A DNA stretch of 53,789 bases from CAZCAC01 sp964496575 (lineage in GTDB: Bacteria > Planctomycetota > UBA1135 > GCA-002686595): the NCBI GenBank assembly GCA_964496575.1, contig CAZCAC010000052.1, positions 1 to 53,789 on the forward strand. Reading direction: 5' to 3'. The translations under genes and the position numbers were made by a program. How positions within the stretch are numbered: the first letter of the stretch is position 1; each line of letters starts with the position of its first letter. The notes below the pieces were generated by a model, which was given only the letters and a program-made list of their open reading frames with translations, had not been told where the DNA came from and searched no databases. Shown here piece after piece: positions 40,630 to 48,595 of the stretch.

Positions 40630-42011
40630 GGACGGACCCGGCGCGGATCACCCTCGAGGCCTGGGACGGACGATACGAGTCGCTGCGCGCCGCCGGCCTG
40701 GAGGAGCCCGCGTACGGCGGTCCGCTGCGCCGCCACGTCGAGGACGGCGACCTCCGCTTGCCGCACCTTCTCTACGACAACTCGCCCGCGTCGCTGCGCC
40801 TGTGGAACTTCCTCCTGACCGAGGAGGATCGCCTGCGCGAGGCGCGCGCGCGCGGCGCGAAGCTCGTCGGCACGATGAAGGATCTCGGCACGGTGCCGGT
40901 GCTCGCGTACTCGTTGCCGGAAGTGGTCGCGTTCTACCCCGACGGCGCCTGGTGGATCCCCTGCGTGATGGAGCTCTCCGCCGGGCTGCTCGAGGTCGCC
41001 GATTCGCTCGGGATCGACGACTCCTTCTGCCCGGTGCGGGCGATGCTGGGCGCGTTCCTCACCGAGGCGCACTTCCCGATCCCCGATCTCCTCTCCTGCA
41101 GCGTCGGCGCGGTGTGCGACGACTTCTCGGCGATCGCGCAGCGCCTGAACGGCCTGGGCTTTCCGATCCACTGGTGGGAAGCACCGCGGCGCCGGAGCCC
41201 CGACCGCGGTGAGGAATCGGTGCACCTGCCGGGAGGCTTCGTCGCGCCGAGGAGCCAGGTGCGCTTTCTCGAGGGTGAGCTCTCGCGGATCCGCGGCGCG
41301 CTCGAGGAGCTCGCGGGACGCCCGCTCGAGAACCAGGAACTGCGCGCGGGGATCGCCGCGGCGAACCGCGTTCGAGGGATCCTGGCCGAGCTGCGCGAGC
41401 TCGTCTTCCGCACCCCCCGCTGCCCGTTGCCGGCGCTGGAGATGCTGATCGCCGAGATGCTGGCGATCCACTTCTGCTCCGACCGCGAGGAGTCGATCCT
41501 CGTGCTCGAGGAGCTCCTGGGCGAGGCGCGGCGGCGGGTGGAAGCTGGCGTGGGCGTGCTGCCCGAGGGCGCCGTGCGCCTCTTCTTCGTCAACCCCGTC
41601 GCCGACCTGCGGGTGATGAACCTGCTGGAGGAGTGCGGCGGGCGGGTGTGCGGGACCGAGTATCTCTTCTCGCACGCACTCGATGCGATTCCCGAGGACT
41701 GCCCGCCGATGGAGGCGCTGGCGAGGATGGCGCTGGCCGATCCGATGATCGGGCCGGCGAGTGATCGAGCAGAGCGGATCGTCGCCGACATGGAGTCGTT
41801 CGGCGCCGAGGCGCTCTTGATCTCGCGCATCCCGGGCGCGAGCCACTGCGCCACCGAGGGCCTGGTGATCGCCGAGCACGTCGAGGGAAAGCTCGGGGTA
41901 CCGATCCTGGAGATCGAGGTTCCGCCGATCAGCGACCCGGTGGAGGCGCGCCTGCGCACGCGAATCGAGGCCTTGGTGGAGCTGGTACGAGCGAGGAGGA
42001 GCGAGGGATGA
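40626..42011 (+). CDS. 2-hydroxyacyl-CoA dehydratase-like large subunit
   Basis: The ATG overlapping the previous stop gives 461 residues; the longer in-frame extension upstream is a shadow of the preceding gene. Family traits include KLVGTMKDLGTVPVLAYSLPEVVAFYPDGA, the Cys region PDLLSCSVGAVCDDF, the C-terminal NPVADLRVMNLLEECGGRVCGTEY and LISRIPGASHCATEG. This resembles the double-cubane/HgdA-B dehydratase fold with two Rossmann-like halves. It overlaps the activator gene start. With the two upstream subunits it makes three family members served by one activator, more than the usual two. Confidence 0.8.
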   Translation: MRTDPARITLEAWDGRYESLRAAGLEEPAYGGPLRRHVEDGDLRLPHLLYDNSPASLRLWNFLLTEEDRLREARARGAKLVGTMKDLGTVPVLAYSLPEVVAFYPDGAWWIPCVMELSAGLLEVADSLGIDDSFCPVRAMLGAFLTEAHFPIPDLLSCSVGAVCDDFSAIAQRLNGLGFPIHWWEAPRRRSPDRGEESVHLPGGFVAPRSQVRFLEGELSRIRGALEELAGRPLENQELRAGIAAANRVRGILAELRELVFRTPRCPLPALEMLIAEMLAIHFCSDREESILVLEELLGEARRRVEAGVGVLPEGAVRLFFVNPVADLRVMNLLEECGGRVCGTEYLFSHALDAIPEDCPPMEALARMALADPMIGPASDRAERIVADMESFGAEALLISRIPGASHCATEGLVIAEHVEGKLGVPILEIEVPPISDPVEARLRTRIEALVELVRARRSEG

Positions 42012-42775
42012 TTCTTGCGGGTATCGATGCCGGTTCGAGGGCGATCAAGATCGTCCTGCTCGACGGGGAGAGCCTCGAGGTGGTGGCCAGCGGCTCGACC
42101 GAGCAGGGGGTACGGCAGGCGGCGCTGGCGAGCGGCTTGCTGGAGCGGATCCTGGTCGACGCGTCGCTCGATCCGAGGTCGATCTCGAGGACGGTGGCGA
42201 CCGGCTACGGCCGCAACATGATCAAGAGCGCCGATGACACGGTGACCGAGATCACCTGCCACGCCGCGGGCGTCCGCCACCTCTGCCCCGACGCGCGCAC
42301 GGTGATCGAGATCGGCGGCCAGGACAGCAAGCTGTTGCGGATCGACGAGAGGGGTCGGGTCCGCGATTTCAAGATGAACGACCGCTGCGCCGCCGGCACG
42401 GGCCGCTTCCTCGAGGTGGTGGCGACGCGCCTCGGCGTCGAGCTGGACGAGTTCGGCGGCATGGCCGAGTCGTGCCCGGAACCGACCTCGATCAGCAGCA
42501 TGTGCGTGGTCTTCGCCGAGACGGAGATCGTCGGCCTGCTCGGAGGTGGCGTGGCCCCCGAGGAGATCGCCGCCGGCGTGCAGCTGGCGATCGCTTCCCG
42601 GATCTCCGCGATGGTCGGTCGCCGCGTCGAGGACCCGGTGGTCTTCACCGGCGGCGTCGCCCTGGTGCCGGGCATGGGGGCGGCGCTGGAAAGGACGCTG
42701 GGCCGGGAGGTCACCGTGGTGCCTCGTCCGATCCTGACGGGGGCGCTGGGGGCGGCGTTGTTGGCGGGGCGCTGA
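42008..42775 (+). CDS. ATP-dependent dehydratase/reductase activator (HgdC/YjiL type)
   Basis: The 255-residue ASKHA ATPase has the phosphate loop GIDAGSRAIKIVLLD, IEIGGQDSK and FTGGVALVPGMG. Cys127 in NDRCAAGTG and Cys166 in SSMCVVF are the two residues that hold the [4Fe-4S] cluster bridging the homodimer. These activators hydrolyse ATP to inject an electron into a dehydratase or double-cubane partner. The ATGA overlap with the upstream gene fixes the start. It is the last gene of the selA-selB-ferredoxin-dehydratase run. Confidence 0.95.
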   Translation: MILAGIDAGSRAIKIVLLDGESLEVVASGSTEQGVRQAALASGLLERILVDASLDPRSISRTVATGYGRNMIKSADDTVTEITCHAAGVRHLCPDARTVIEIGGQDSKLLRIDERGRVRDFKMNDRCAAGTGRFLEVVATRLGVELDEFGGMAESCPEPTSISSMCVVFAETEIVGLLGGGVAPEEIAAGVQLAIASRISAMVGRRVEDPVVFTGGVALVPGMGAALERTLGREVTVVPRPILTGALGAALLAGR

Positions 42776-42808
42776 GGGCGCGGAGAGTACGGAGGACGCG
42801 GAGAGCAG

Positions 42809-42997
42809 AACCAGAACCAGAACCAGAATTTAACCACAGAGGACACAGAGAGCACAGAGAACAGAAAAGATAGGTATCAGAAACCAGAAACCTGAGCTCT
42901 TGAGAGAGTCGACCATCTCTGATTTCTGATACCTATCTTTTCTGTTCTCTGTGCTCTCTGTGTCCTCTGTGGTTAAATTCTGGTTCTGGTTCTGGTT
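42809..42997. repeat. 75-bp perfect inverted repeat, AACCACAGAGGACACAGAG type
   Basis: Arms 42809-42883 and 42923-42997 are identical reverse complements over 75 bases, separated by 39 bases. The arms hold AACCAG triplet runs, TTTAACCACAGAGGACACAG and GATAGGTATCAG blocks. Similar AACCACAGAG/CTCTGTGGTT elements are scattered in many bacterial genomes and, when translated, give peptides such as NHRGHREHRE. The element lies between convergent genes, and further CTCTGTGGTT and TCTGCTTCTGG copies extend to about 43036. It could act as a bidirectional terminator, but has no long T tract. Confidence 0.92.
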
Positions 42998-43054
42998 TTG
43001 GTCCCTCTGTGGTTCGTCTCTGCTTCTGGTTCCAGCACTCCCTCAGCGAGCCGC

Positions 43055-44035
43055 CTACTCCTCCAGCCCCAACGCCTCCGCCGCGATCTCCGACACCTCG
43101 GGGTTGGGGTCGGCCAGTAGCTTCTTCAAAGCCGGGTGCGCCGCCGGGTCGCCCGTCTGACCGAGCAGGTCCGCGGTGTCGCCGCGCAGCGCGTCGTCGT
43201 CGGACTCCAGTACCTCGACCAGTCCGGGGACGATCGACGCGAACGCCTGCGGTGCGCGTTCCAGCACCTTCTCGGCGAGCACCATCAAGCCGATCCGCGA
43301 CGAGGTGGCGCTGCGCTTCCACAGAGCGAGGAATGGTGCCGCTCCCGGGCCCTCGACGATCGAGTCGGCCGCGAGGTCGAGCTCGCCGCCGTCGATCCGG
43401 GAGGTGAATACCCGCTCCTCCTGACCGGCACCGCCGCGTCCGAGGATCAGCTCGGCCAGCTCGGGTGCGGGGATCACCCCGCTGCGCACCACCTCGCCGT
43501 CCAGCAAGGTGGTCGGAGCCGACAGCACGCCGTACTGCTCGGCCAGCGCCTCGTAGCGCTGGGAGTCGACCACCGTGGCCGTCACCGCCGGAGCGGCGAA
43601 CGCCACGGCGCGCGCCGCGCGAACCGCCTCCGGGCAGAACGGACACGACGCGGCGATGAACACCAGGAGCTCGGCGCGGTCACTCAGCGCGGCCAGGTCC
43701 TCGGAGAGAGAGCCGGGGAAGCGATCCTGCTCGATCTCCTCGCCGGTCACGATCTCGGCGAAGGGCTGCGCCTCGCGCTCCTCGGGCAGGGCCAGGTAGT
43801 GGATCGCGCCGCGCCCCGGCCACTCGATCGAGAGCGCGGGGACCGCCGGCAGACCCGCGCCGTCTCCCCGTCGCAGCTGGACTCCCGCTCCCGCACCGCG
43901 AGAGAGCGCCTCCGCCCCCTGCTCCATCGCTTCGGAGAGAGGAGTGTCGGATTCGGGGTGGAAGGTGATCGCCAGCGGCGGGTCCTGGGCGCGAAGGCGC
44001 GCTCCCAGCTCTTGCAGTTGATCGGGCTCGAACAC
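43055..44035 (-). CDS. AhpF-N-domain/glutaredoxin-like protein with HEAT repeats
   Basis: A GTG at 44035 with GGTGGG upstream gives 326 residues beginning FEPDQLQELGARL, like the tandem thioredoxin-fold N domain of AhpF or protein disulfide oxidoreductases. An ATG at 44104 is an alternative. The second fold carries the redox motif FIAASCPFCPEAV and a cis-Pro in VLSAPTTLLDG. The C-terminal 110 residues contain HEAT-like repeats (GDTADLLGQTGDPAAHPALKKLLADPNPEVSEIAAEALG). It is cytosolic and divergent from the glutamine synthetase-like gene. Fusion of this redox module to HEAT repeats suggests a protein partner; it could reduce disulfide or selenenyl-sulfide substrates, which is inference. Confidence 0.75.
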   Translation of the reverse strand: MFEPDQLQELGARLRAQDPPLAITFHPESDTPLSEAMEQGAEALSRGAGAGVQLRRGDGAGLPAVPALSIEWPGRGAIHYLALPEEREAQPFAEIVTGEEIEQDRFPGSLSEDLAALSDRAELLVFIAASCPFCPEAVRAARAVAFAAPAVTATVVDSQRYEALAEQYGVLSAPTTLLDGEVVRSGVIPAPELAELILGRGGAGQEERVFTSRIDGGELDLAADSIVEGPGAAPFLALWKRSATSSRIGLMVLAEKVLERAPQAFASIVPGLVEVLESDDDALRGDTADLLGQTGDPAAHPALKKLLADPNPEVSEIAAEALGLEE

Positions 44036-44182
44036 GGACCCACCGTAGCGATACGCTGGAACCGCTGTCAATCGCGGGCTCCCCGAGTCCGCAGTAGTCC
44101 GCATGGGCAGAAGAGGAACGATGTCGTACAACGACCCTGGACCGAAGCACCCCGGGTGCACGAAAGCCCCTAGGAGATTCCC

Positions 44183-45718
44183 GTGAACGACCTCATCGCC
44201 CTGGCCAACCCCCTCTGCCTGTTCCTCGACAAGGAGCGGGACGACTTCACCCGCGCCGACCTGATGCGCGTCGTCGCCGAGAAGGGAATCGAGCGCTTCA
44301 CCTTCCACTACACCGGGATCGACGGGCAGCTCAAGGAGCTACGCCTGCCCCTGGCCAATCTCCGGCAGGCAGAGCGGATCCTCGCGATGGGGGAGCGGGC
44401 CGATGGCTCCTCGCTCTTCCCGGGCCTGGTCGACGCGTCGAATTCGGATGTCTACGTGGTGCCCAGCTACAAGACGGCGTTCCTCAGTCCCTTCGACAAT
44501 CGCAGCCTCGACTTCATCTGTCGATTCCTGGACCGCGAAGGACAGCTCGCGCGCTTCACCCCCGACAACATCCTGATCCGCGCCCACCAGCGCTTCAGGC
44601 GCAACACCGGCATGGAGCTGCACGCGCTCGGTGAGCTGGAGTTCTTCCTCATCGGCGACGCCAAGTCCTCGACGATGCTCTCGCGGCAGGTCGGCTATCA
44701 CGCTTCCGCGCCCTTCTTCAAGGGGGGTGACATCGTCAGCGAGATGGTCCGGCACCTGACCCAGATCACCGGGGCGGTCAAGTACGCCCACGCCGAGGTC
44801 GGGTTCATCGACTCGGTCCGCTCCGACCTTCCCAACCTGGCCGGACGGCGGGCCGAGCAGTTCGAGATCGAGCTGCTCACGCGGCCGATCGAGGAGATGG
44901 GGGACTTCGTCGCGCTGGCCCGCTGGCTGATCCGCAACGTCGCCGATCGGCACGGGATGCTGGCCACCTTCGCGCCGAAGATCGAGGAAGGGGTCGCCGG
45001 CAACGGCTTCCACTTCCACATGGAGCTCGTCCGCCAGGGGCGGAACGTGATGACCGACGAGCGGGGCGCGCTGACCGACCAGGCGATGCAGCTGATCGGC
45101 GGACTCGTCACCTACGCCTCGACGCTCTCGGCGTTCGGCAATACCGTCGCTTCCGCCTTCCTCAGACTGGTTCCCAACCAGGAGGCGCCGACGAGGATCT
45201 GCTGGAGTGACTCGAACCGCTCGGCGCTGATCCGGGTGCCGCTCGGCTGGTCCAGGGAGTCGAACCTGGCGCGGGTGGTGAACCCCGGGGAGCCCGACTC
45301 CTTCACCGACGAGCGTGGACGCCAGACGGTCGAGCTGCGCTCCCCCGACGGCTCCGCGAGCTTCCACCTCCTGCTCGCGGGACTCGCCACCGCCGCGGAG
45401 TACGGCCTGACCAGCGACGAGACCCTGGAGCTCGCCCGCTCTACGCGAGTGCAGGGCAACGTCTTCGACAACGAGGAGCTGCTTCATCGCCTCGAGGCCT
45501 TGCCCAAGAGCTGCGTCTCCTGCTCCCGGCTGCTCGAGGAGCGTCGCGCGATGTACGAGGAGTTCGGAGTCTTCCCCTCGCGGGTGCTCGACCACCAGGT
45601 CCAGCTCCTGGCCAGGGAGGACGACGAGAACCTCAACGCGGACCTCGCCAAGATGTCCGCGGAGGAGCGATTGACCAAGACGCGCCGGCTGATGCACAAG
45701 GACATCCACCGGCATTGA
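44183..45718 (+). CDS. Glutamine synthetase-family protein
   Basis: The 511-residue protein begins at a GTG preceded by AGGAG. GS-type features are LHALGELEFFLIG (metal Glu), the central GNGFHFHMEL (metal and ammonia site), LVPNQEAPTRICWSDSNRSALIRVPLG and VELRSPDGSASFHLLLAG. It differs from classical GlnA in N-terminal sequence and lacks the Tyr adenylylation segment, so it may be a gamma-glutamylamine-type or unassigned ligase. The C-terminal 100 residues contain CVSCSRLLEERR and an acidic tail. It is transcribed alone, divergently from the redox/HEAT gene across about 150 bases. Confidence 0.85.
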   Translation: MNDLIALANPLCLFLDKERDDFTRADLMRVVAEKGIERFTFHYTGIDGQLKELRLPLANLRQAERILAMGERADGSSLFPGLVDASNSDVYVVPSYKTAFLSPFDNRSLDFICRFLDREGQLARFTPDNILIRAHQRFRRNTGMELHALGELEFFLIGDAKSSTMLSRQVGYHASAPFFKGGDIVSEMVRHLTQITGAVKYAHAEVGFIDSVRSDLPNLAGRRAEQFEIELLTRPIEEMGDFVALARWLIRNVADRHGMLATFAPKIEEGVAGNGFHFHMELVRQGRNVMTDERGALTDQAMQLIGGLVTYASTLSAFGNTVASAFLRLVPNQEAPTRICWSDSNRSALIRVPLGWSRESNLARVVNPGEPDSFTDERGRQTVELRSPDGSASFHLLLAGLATAAEYGLTSDETLELARSTRVQGNVFDNEELLHRLEALPKSCVSCSRLLEERRAMYEEFGVFPSRVLDHQVQLLAREDDENLNADLAKMSAEERLTKTRRLMHKDIHRH

Positions 45719-45871
45719 CCGGGGCGGGACGGACCGCTCCACCCGCGAGAAACGGATCACGACGAAGAGCGGACGACCACCGGGTGAGGTGGCCGTCCGA
45801 CGCTCGAAATGTTCCAGGGACCGCCCCCGGGCGCAAGGGCTCCCGGCGAGGCGCTCCGGATCTGCTCGTGT

Positions 45872-46198
45872 CTACAGGTGAATCAGCCGCTCGGTACGCA
45901 TCAGGCTGATGCGCTTGATCACTCGGATCGGCAGGTACTGCCGGACCGGCTCCTTCTCCTTGGTCGTGGTCTTGTGCACGAACTCGGTGGCCAGCGTGAT
46001 GTAGTCGGTGCCGACGTGGAGCACCTTGGCGCGGTAGAAGCCCGTGGTCAGCGTGTGGCCGACCGTGGCGGCTTCGTACGACTCGGGGTTGACTACGGTC
46101 ACGACCTTGCCCAGGAAGCCGGTGAGGATGTCATTGAAGCTCTCCGGTTGGGTGGGGGGGGCCGTGGTGCTGGTCTGTTGGCTGGACTCCTGAGTCAT
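45872..46198 (-). CDS. Small hypothetical protein
   Basis: The 108-residue protein has a good ribosome site (GAGGAACCGATC before ATG). It opens with a Gln/Thr/Pro-rich disordered stretch (to about 18). A compact beta-rich part follows (FLGKVVTVVNPES, GFYRAKVLHVGTDYITLATEF, YLPIRVIKRISLMR), reminiscent of small Sm-like or SH3-like barrels. No family is recognised. The 152-base gap on its left (45719-45871) and the 236-base gap on its right (46199-46434) hold no convincing genes; the right gap contains an A7 run near 46355. Confidence 0.7.
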   Translation of the reverse strand: MTQESSQQTSTTAPPTQPESFNDILTGFLGKVVTVVNPESYEAATVGHTLTTGFYRAKVLHVGTDYITLATEFVHKTTTKEKEPVRQYLPIRVIKRISLMRTERLIHL

Positions 46199-46434
46199 GA
46201 TCGGTTCCTCGCGTTGCTGGTTTGATTCTCCTGAACAGCAGGAGGGTGGGGGGGGTCGCGGACCCGAATTGTAGTTCCTCGGCGTGGCCGGATGGGGGCC
46301 GAATCGCTCGCTGTGTTACCCCACGGTGTGGAAGACGTTGCATCTTTCGTGGGGAAAAAAAGGGTTCCTGCCCTCTTGGCGCGGTGGCGATACGCCCCCT
46401 GGCGGACGGGACGCCCCCCGAGCCCCGCCCCGGG

Positions 46435-47790
46435 TCAGATCGCCCAGCCCTTGCGGTACTTCCGGCGGATCAACTCGTTCGCCTCGGGGCAATTGGTCAC
46501 CTTCAGTCCGGCCGAGTCCCAGAGGATCATCTGGTCGGAGTACATCGCCACGTTGCCCAGGAGCAGGGCCTCGGTCAGTGGACCCGCGTAGGAGAAGTTG
46601 GAGAGGGCCGGGGCGCCCCCCTTGCAGGCCTCGATCCACTCGGCGTGGTGCCCCGGGGAGCGGACCAGGGTCGGCTCGGGAGCCTGGAAACCCTCGTACT
46701 TTTCCCGGGGTAGGAGGACGGCCTTGCGGCCGTAGTCGGAGGGGGAGTAGAGCTTGCCCCTGGAGCCGATGAGCAGCGAGCCGCTGCCGGAGATCTCCTC
46801 GCCCTCGGCGAGGGCCTCGAGCTTCTGGTTCACCCAGGCCGGCTTCTGGTTGGCACCGTCGTACCAGGTCCACCGCACCGGGGGCTTCTCACCGCGGGCG
46901 GGGAAGTTCAGGGTGATGACGCTCCAGGTCGGGAAGGAGTCACGGCTGAACTCGGAATTCTCCGCCTGGGCGCTGACCGCGGACCCCAGGTCGAGCCCCA
47001 TGAAGGCCATGTTGGCGGTGTGGCAGCCCATGTCGCCGAGCGCGCCGGTCCCGAAGTCCCACCAGCCGCGCCAGTTGAAGCGGGGGTAGGCGGGGTGGTA
47101 CGGCCGCTCCGGCGCGGTCCCCAGCCAGAGGTCCCACTTCAGGTGAGCGGGGACCGCCGGCGTCTCGCTCGGACGCGGCATGCCCTGCGGCCAGACCGGC
47201 CGGTTGGTCCAGACGTGGGCCTCGCGCACCTCCCCGATCGCGCCGGAGCGGAGGATCTCGACGTTCCGCCGGAAGCCGTCGTCCGAGGTGCCCTGGTTGC
47301 CCATCTGGGTGGCGACGCCCTTCTCGGCGGCCATCTCGGCCAGCTTCCGGGCCTCCCAGACGTCGTGGGTCAAGGGCTTCTCACAGTACACGTGCAGCCC
47401 GTGGTCCATGGCGATCATCGCCGGCAGCGCGTGCATGTGATCGGGGGTGCTGATCACCACCGCGTCGAGCACGCCGGAGAGTTCGTCGAGCATGCGGCGG
47501 AAGTCGTAGTACTTCTTCGCGGCGGGGAACTTCTTGAAGGCGCCCGCGGCGTGCTGGTCGTCGACGTCGCAGAGGGCGACGATCTCCTCGCCGCTGACCG
47601 CCCCGAGGTTGGCGGCCCCGCGGCCCCCCACGCCGATGCAACCGATCTTCAGCTTCTCAGCCGGGCTCCCGAAGCGGGGACTGCTGAAGGGGCGGACCGC
47701 GAGGCCCGGCCTCGTGGTGGCCCAGAGACCGGCGCCGACCAGGGCGGAGTGCTTGAGGAAGTCACGACGGGAGGAGTTGCGCTGGCTCAT
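46435..47790 (-). CDS. TAT-exported Gfo/Idh/MocA oxidoreductase
   Basis: The ATG at 47790, with GGAG upstream, gives 451 residues and places the twin-arginine signal SRRDFLKHSALVGAG at the N terminus. The Rossmann motif is IGCIGVGGRGAANL, and the family motif EKPLTHDVWEARKLAEMAA contains the conserved EKP. Such proteins oxidise or epimerise sugars and inositols with NAD(P); exported members are common in Planctomycetota and may act on extracellular glycans with prebound cofactor. A late segment, GSLLIGSRGKLYSPSDYG, is typical of this exported subgroup. It appears monocistronic. Confidence 0.9.
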   Translation of the reverse strand: MSQRNSSRRDFLKHSALVGAGLWATTRPGLAVRPFSSPRFGSPAEKLKIGCIGVGGRGAANLGAVSGEEIVALCDVDDQHAAGAFKKFPAAKKYYDFRRMLDELSGVLDAVVISTPDHMHALPAMIAMDHGLHVYCEKPLTHDVWEARKLAEMAAEKGVATQMGNQGTSDDGFRRNVEILRSGAIGEVREAHVWTNRPVWPQGMPRPSETPAVPAHLKWDLWLGTAPERPYHPAYPRFNWRGWWDFGTGALGDMGCHTANMAFMGLDLGSAVSAQAENSEFSRDSFPTWSVITLNFPARGEKPPVRWTWYDGANQKPAWVNQKLEALAEGEEISGSGSLLIGSRGKLYSPSDYGRKAVLLPREKYEGFQAPEPTLVRSPGHHAEWIEACKGGAPALSNFSYAGPLTEALLLGNVAMYSDQMILWDSAGLKVTNCPEANELIRRKYRKGWAI

Positions 47791-47918
47791 GGGAGTCTCC
47801 TTGTGCACGCCGCGGGGGAGCGGCGAGGGGATCAGCGGGGTCCGTCGCCGATGCGGTCATCGACGACGGTTCCGGAGGGGAGAGCATTCTAGCGGATCGG
47901 TGTCCGCTCGGCTCGACC

Positions 47919-48578
47919 CTACTCGACCAGCGGAGCCAGCATCCCGTCCGCGCGCTCCGCCTCGGTGGGGGAGAACTCGTGGATCAGCTGGGCCGTGTAA
48001 CGGTCCAGTTCGAAGCGCCCCGGCAGGGTGAGCCGGTCACCGCCGCGCTCCAGCGCGGTGGAGACGATCTCCTCGGGGAACGGGCCGATCCCGCGAGCCA
48101 GCGCGGCATCCAGCTCGGCGCGGATCGCCGCGGCGTCGATGCGCTCGGGCAGTTCGGGGGTGCCGTACCAGATCGGAGTCTGCTCGAGCAGGAGGCGCGG
48201 CGTTCCCGTCTCGTCGAGGGGGGTGGGCACGATCGCCACCACCCGCCCCGAGCCGGTGCCCCAGTTGACCCGCTCGGCGGTCTGTTCGCCGACGTAGAGC
48301 ACGCTCTCCAGGCCGTTGCGGGGGATGGTGAAGGGATGGTCCACCTCGAGCACCAGGAGGTACCCGCCGCGGAACCGCGGCGCTTCGGCGCGCCAGAGGT
48401 GCTCGTAGTCCTCCTCGAGCAGGAAGGGGCGGGCGAAGAGCAGATCGCCGACGCCGGTGGCGACCTCGGGCAGGTCCGGCGGCGCGTCATCCAGGGTGTG
48501 GACCAGGGCGGTCGCCGAGCCGATGCCGAAGAGGAGCGCGAGGATCGCGGGGACGAGGGTGGGCTTGCCGTACTTCAT
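47919..48578 (-). CDS. Secreted hypothetical protein
   Basis: The ATG at 48578 gives 219 residues starting with a signal-like helix (KPTLVPAILALLFGIGSATAL). The upstream extension of the frame is antisense to the large hydrolase gene and is rejected. The mature domain (VGDLLFARPFLLEEDYEHLWRAEAPRFRGGYLLVLEV) is not recognised. It follows the large secreted hydrolase by 17 bases on the same strand, so the two are probably exported together. Confidence 0.72.
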   Translation of the reverse strand: MKYGKPTLVPAILALLFGIGSATALVHTLDDAPPDLPEVATGVGDLLFARPFLLEEDYEHLWRAEAPRFRGGYLLVLEVDHPFTIPRNGLESVLYVGEQTAERVNWGTGSGRVVAIVPTPLDETGTPRLLLEQTPIWYGTPELPERIDAAAIRAELDAALARGIGPFPEEIVSTALERGGDRLTLPGRFELDRYTAQLIHEFSPTEAERADGMLAPLVE

Positions 48579-48595
48579 GGGATCGCTCGGGTCTC

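Noticed and set aside
42801..43036. Possible CRISPR-like array
   Set aside because: Repeats are short AACCAG runs and one large palindrome; there are no regular spacers and no cas genes.
42933..43646. Open frame ending in EFNHRGHREHREQKR
   Set aside because: The tail is a translation of the intergenic repeat and the rest is out of frame with the glutaredoxin/HEAT gene.
46350..46375. A7 run as an intrinsic terminator of the Gfo/Idh/MocA gene
   Set aside because: On the minus strand it gives a T7 tract, but no stable stem precedes it and it is about 80 bases past the stop.
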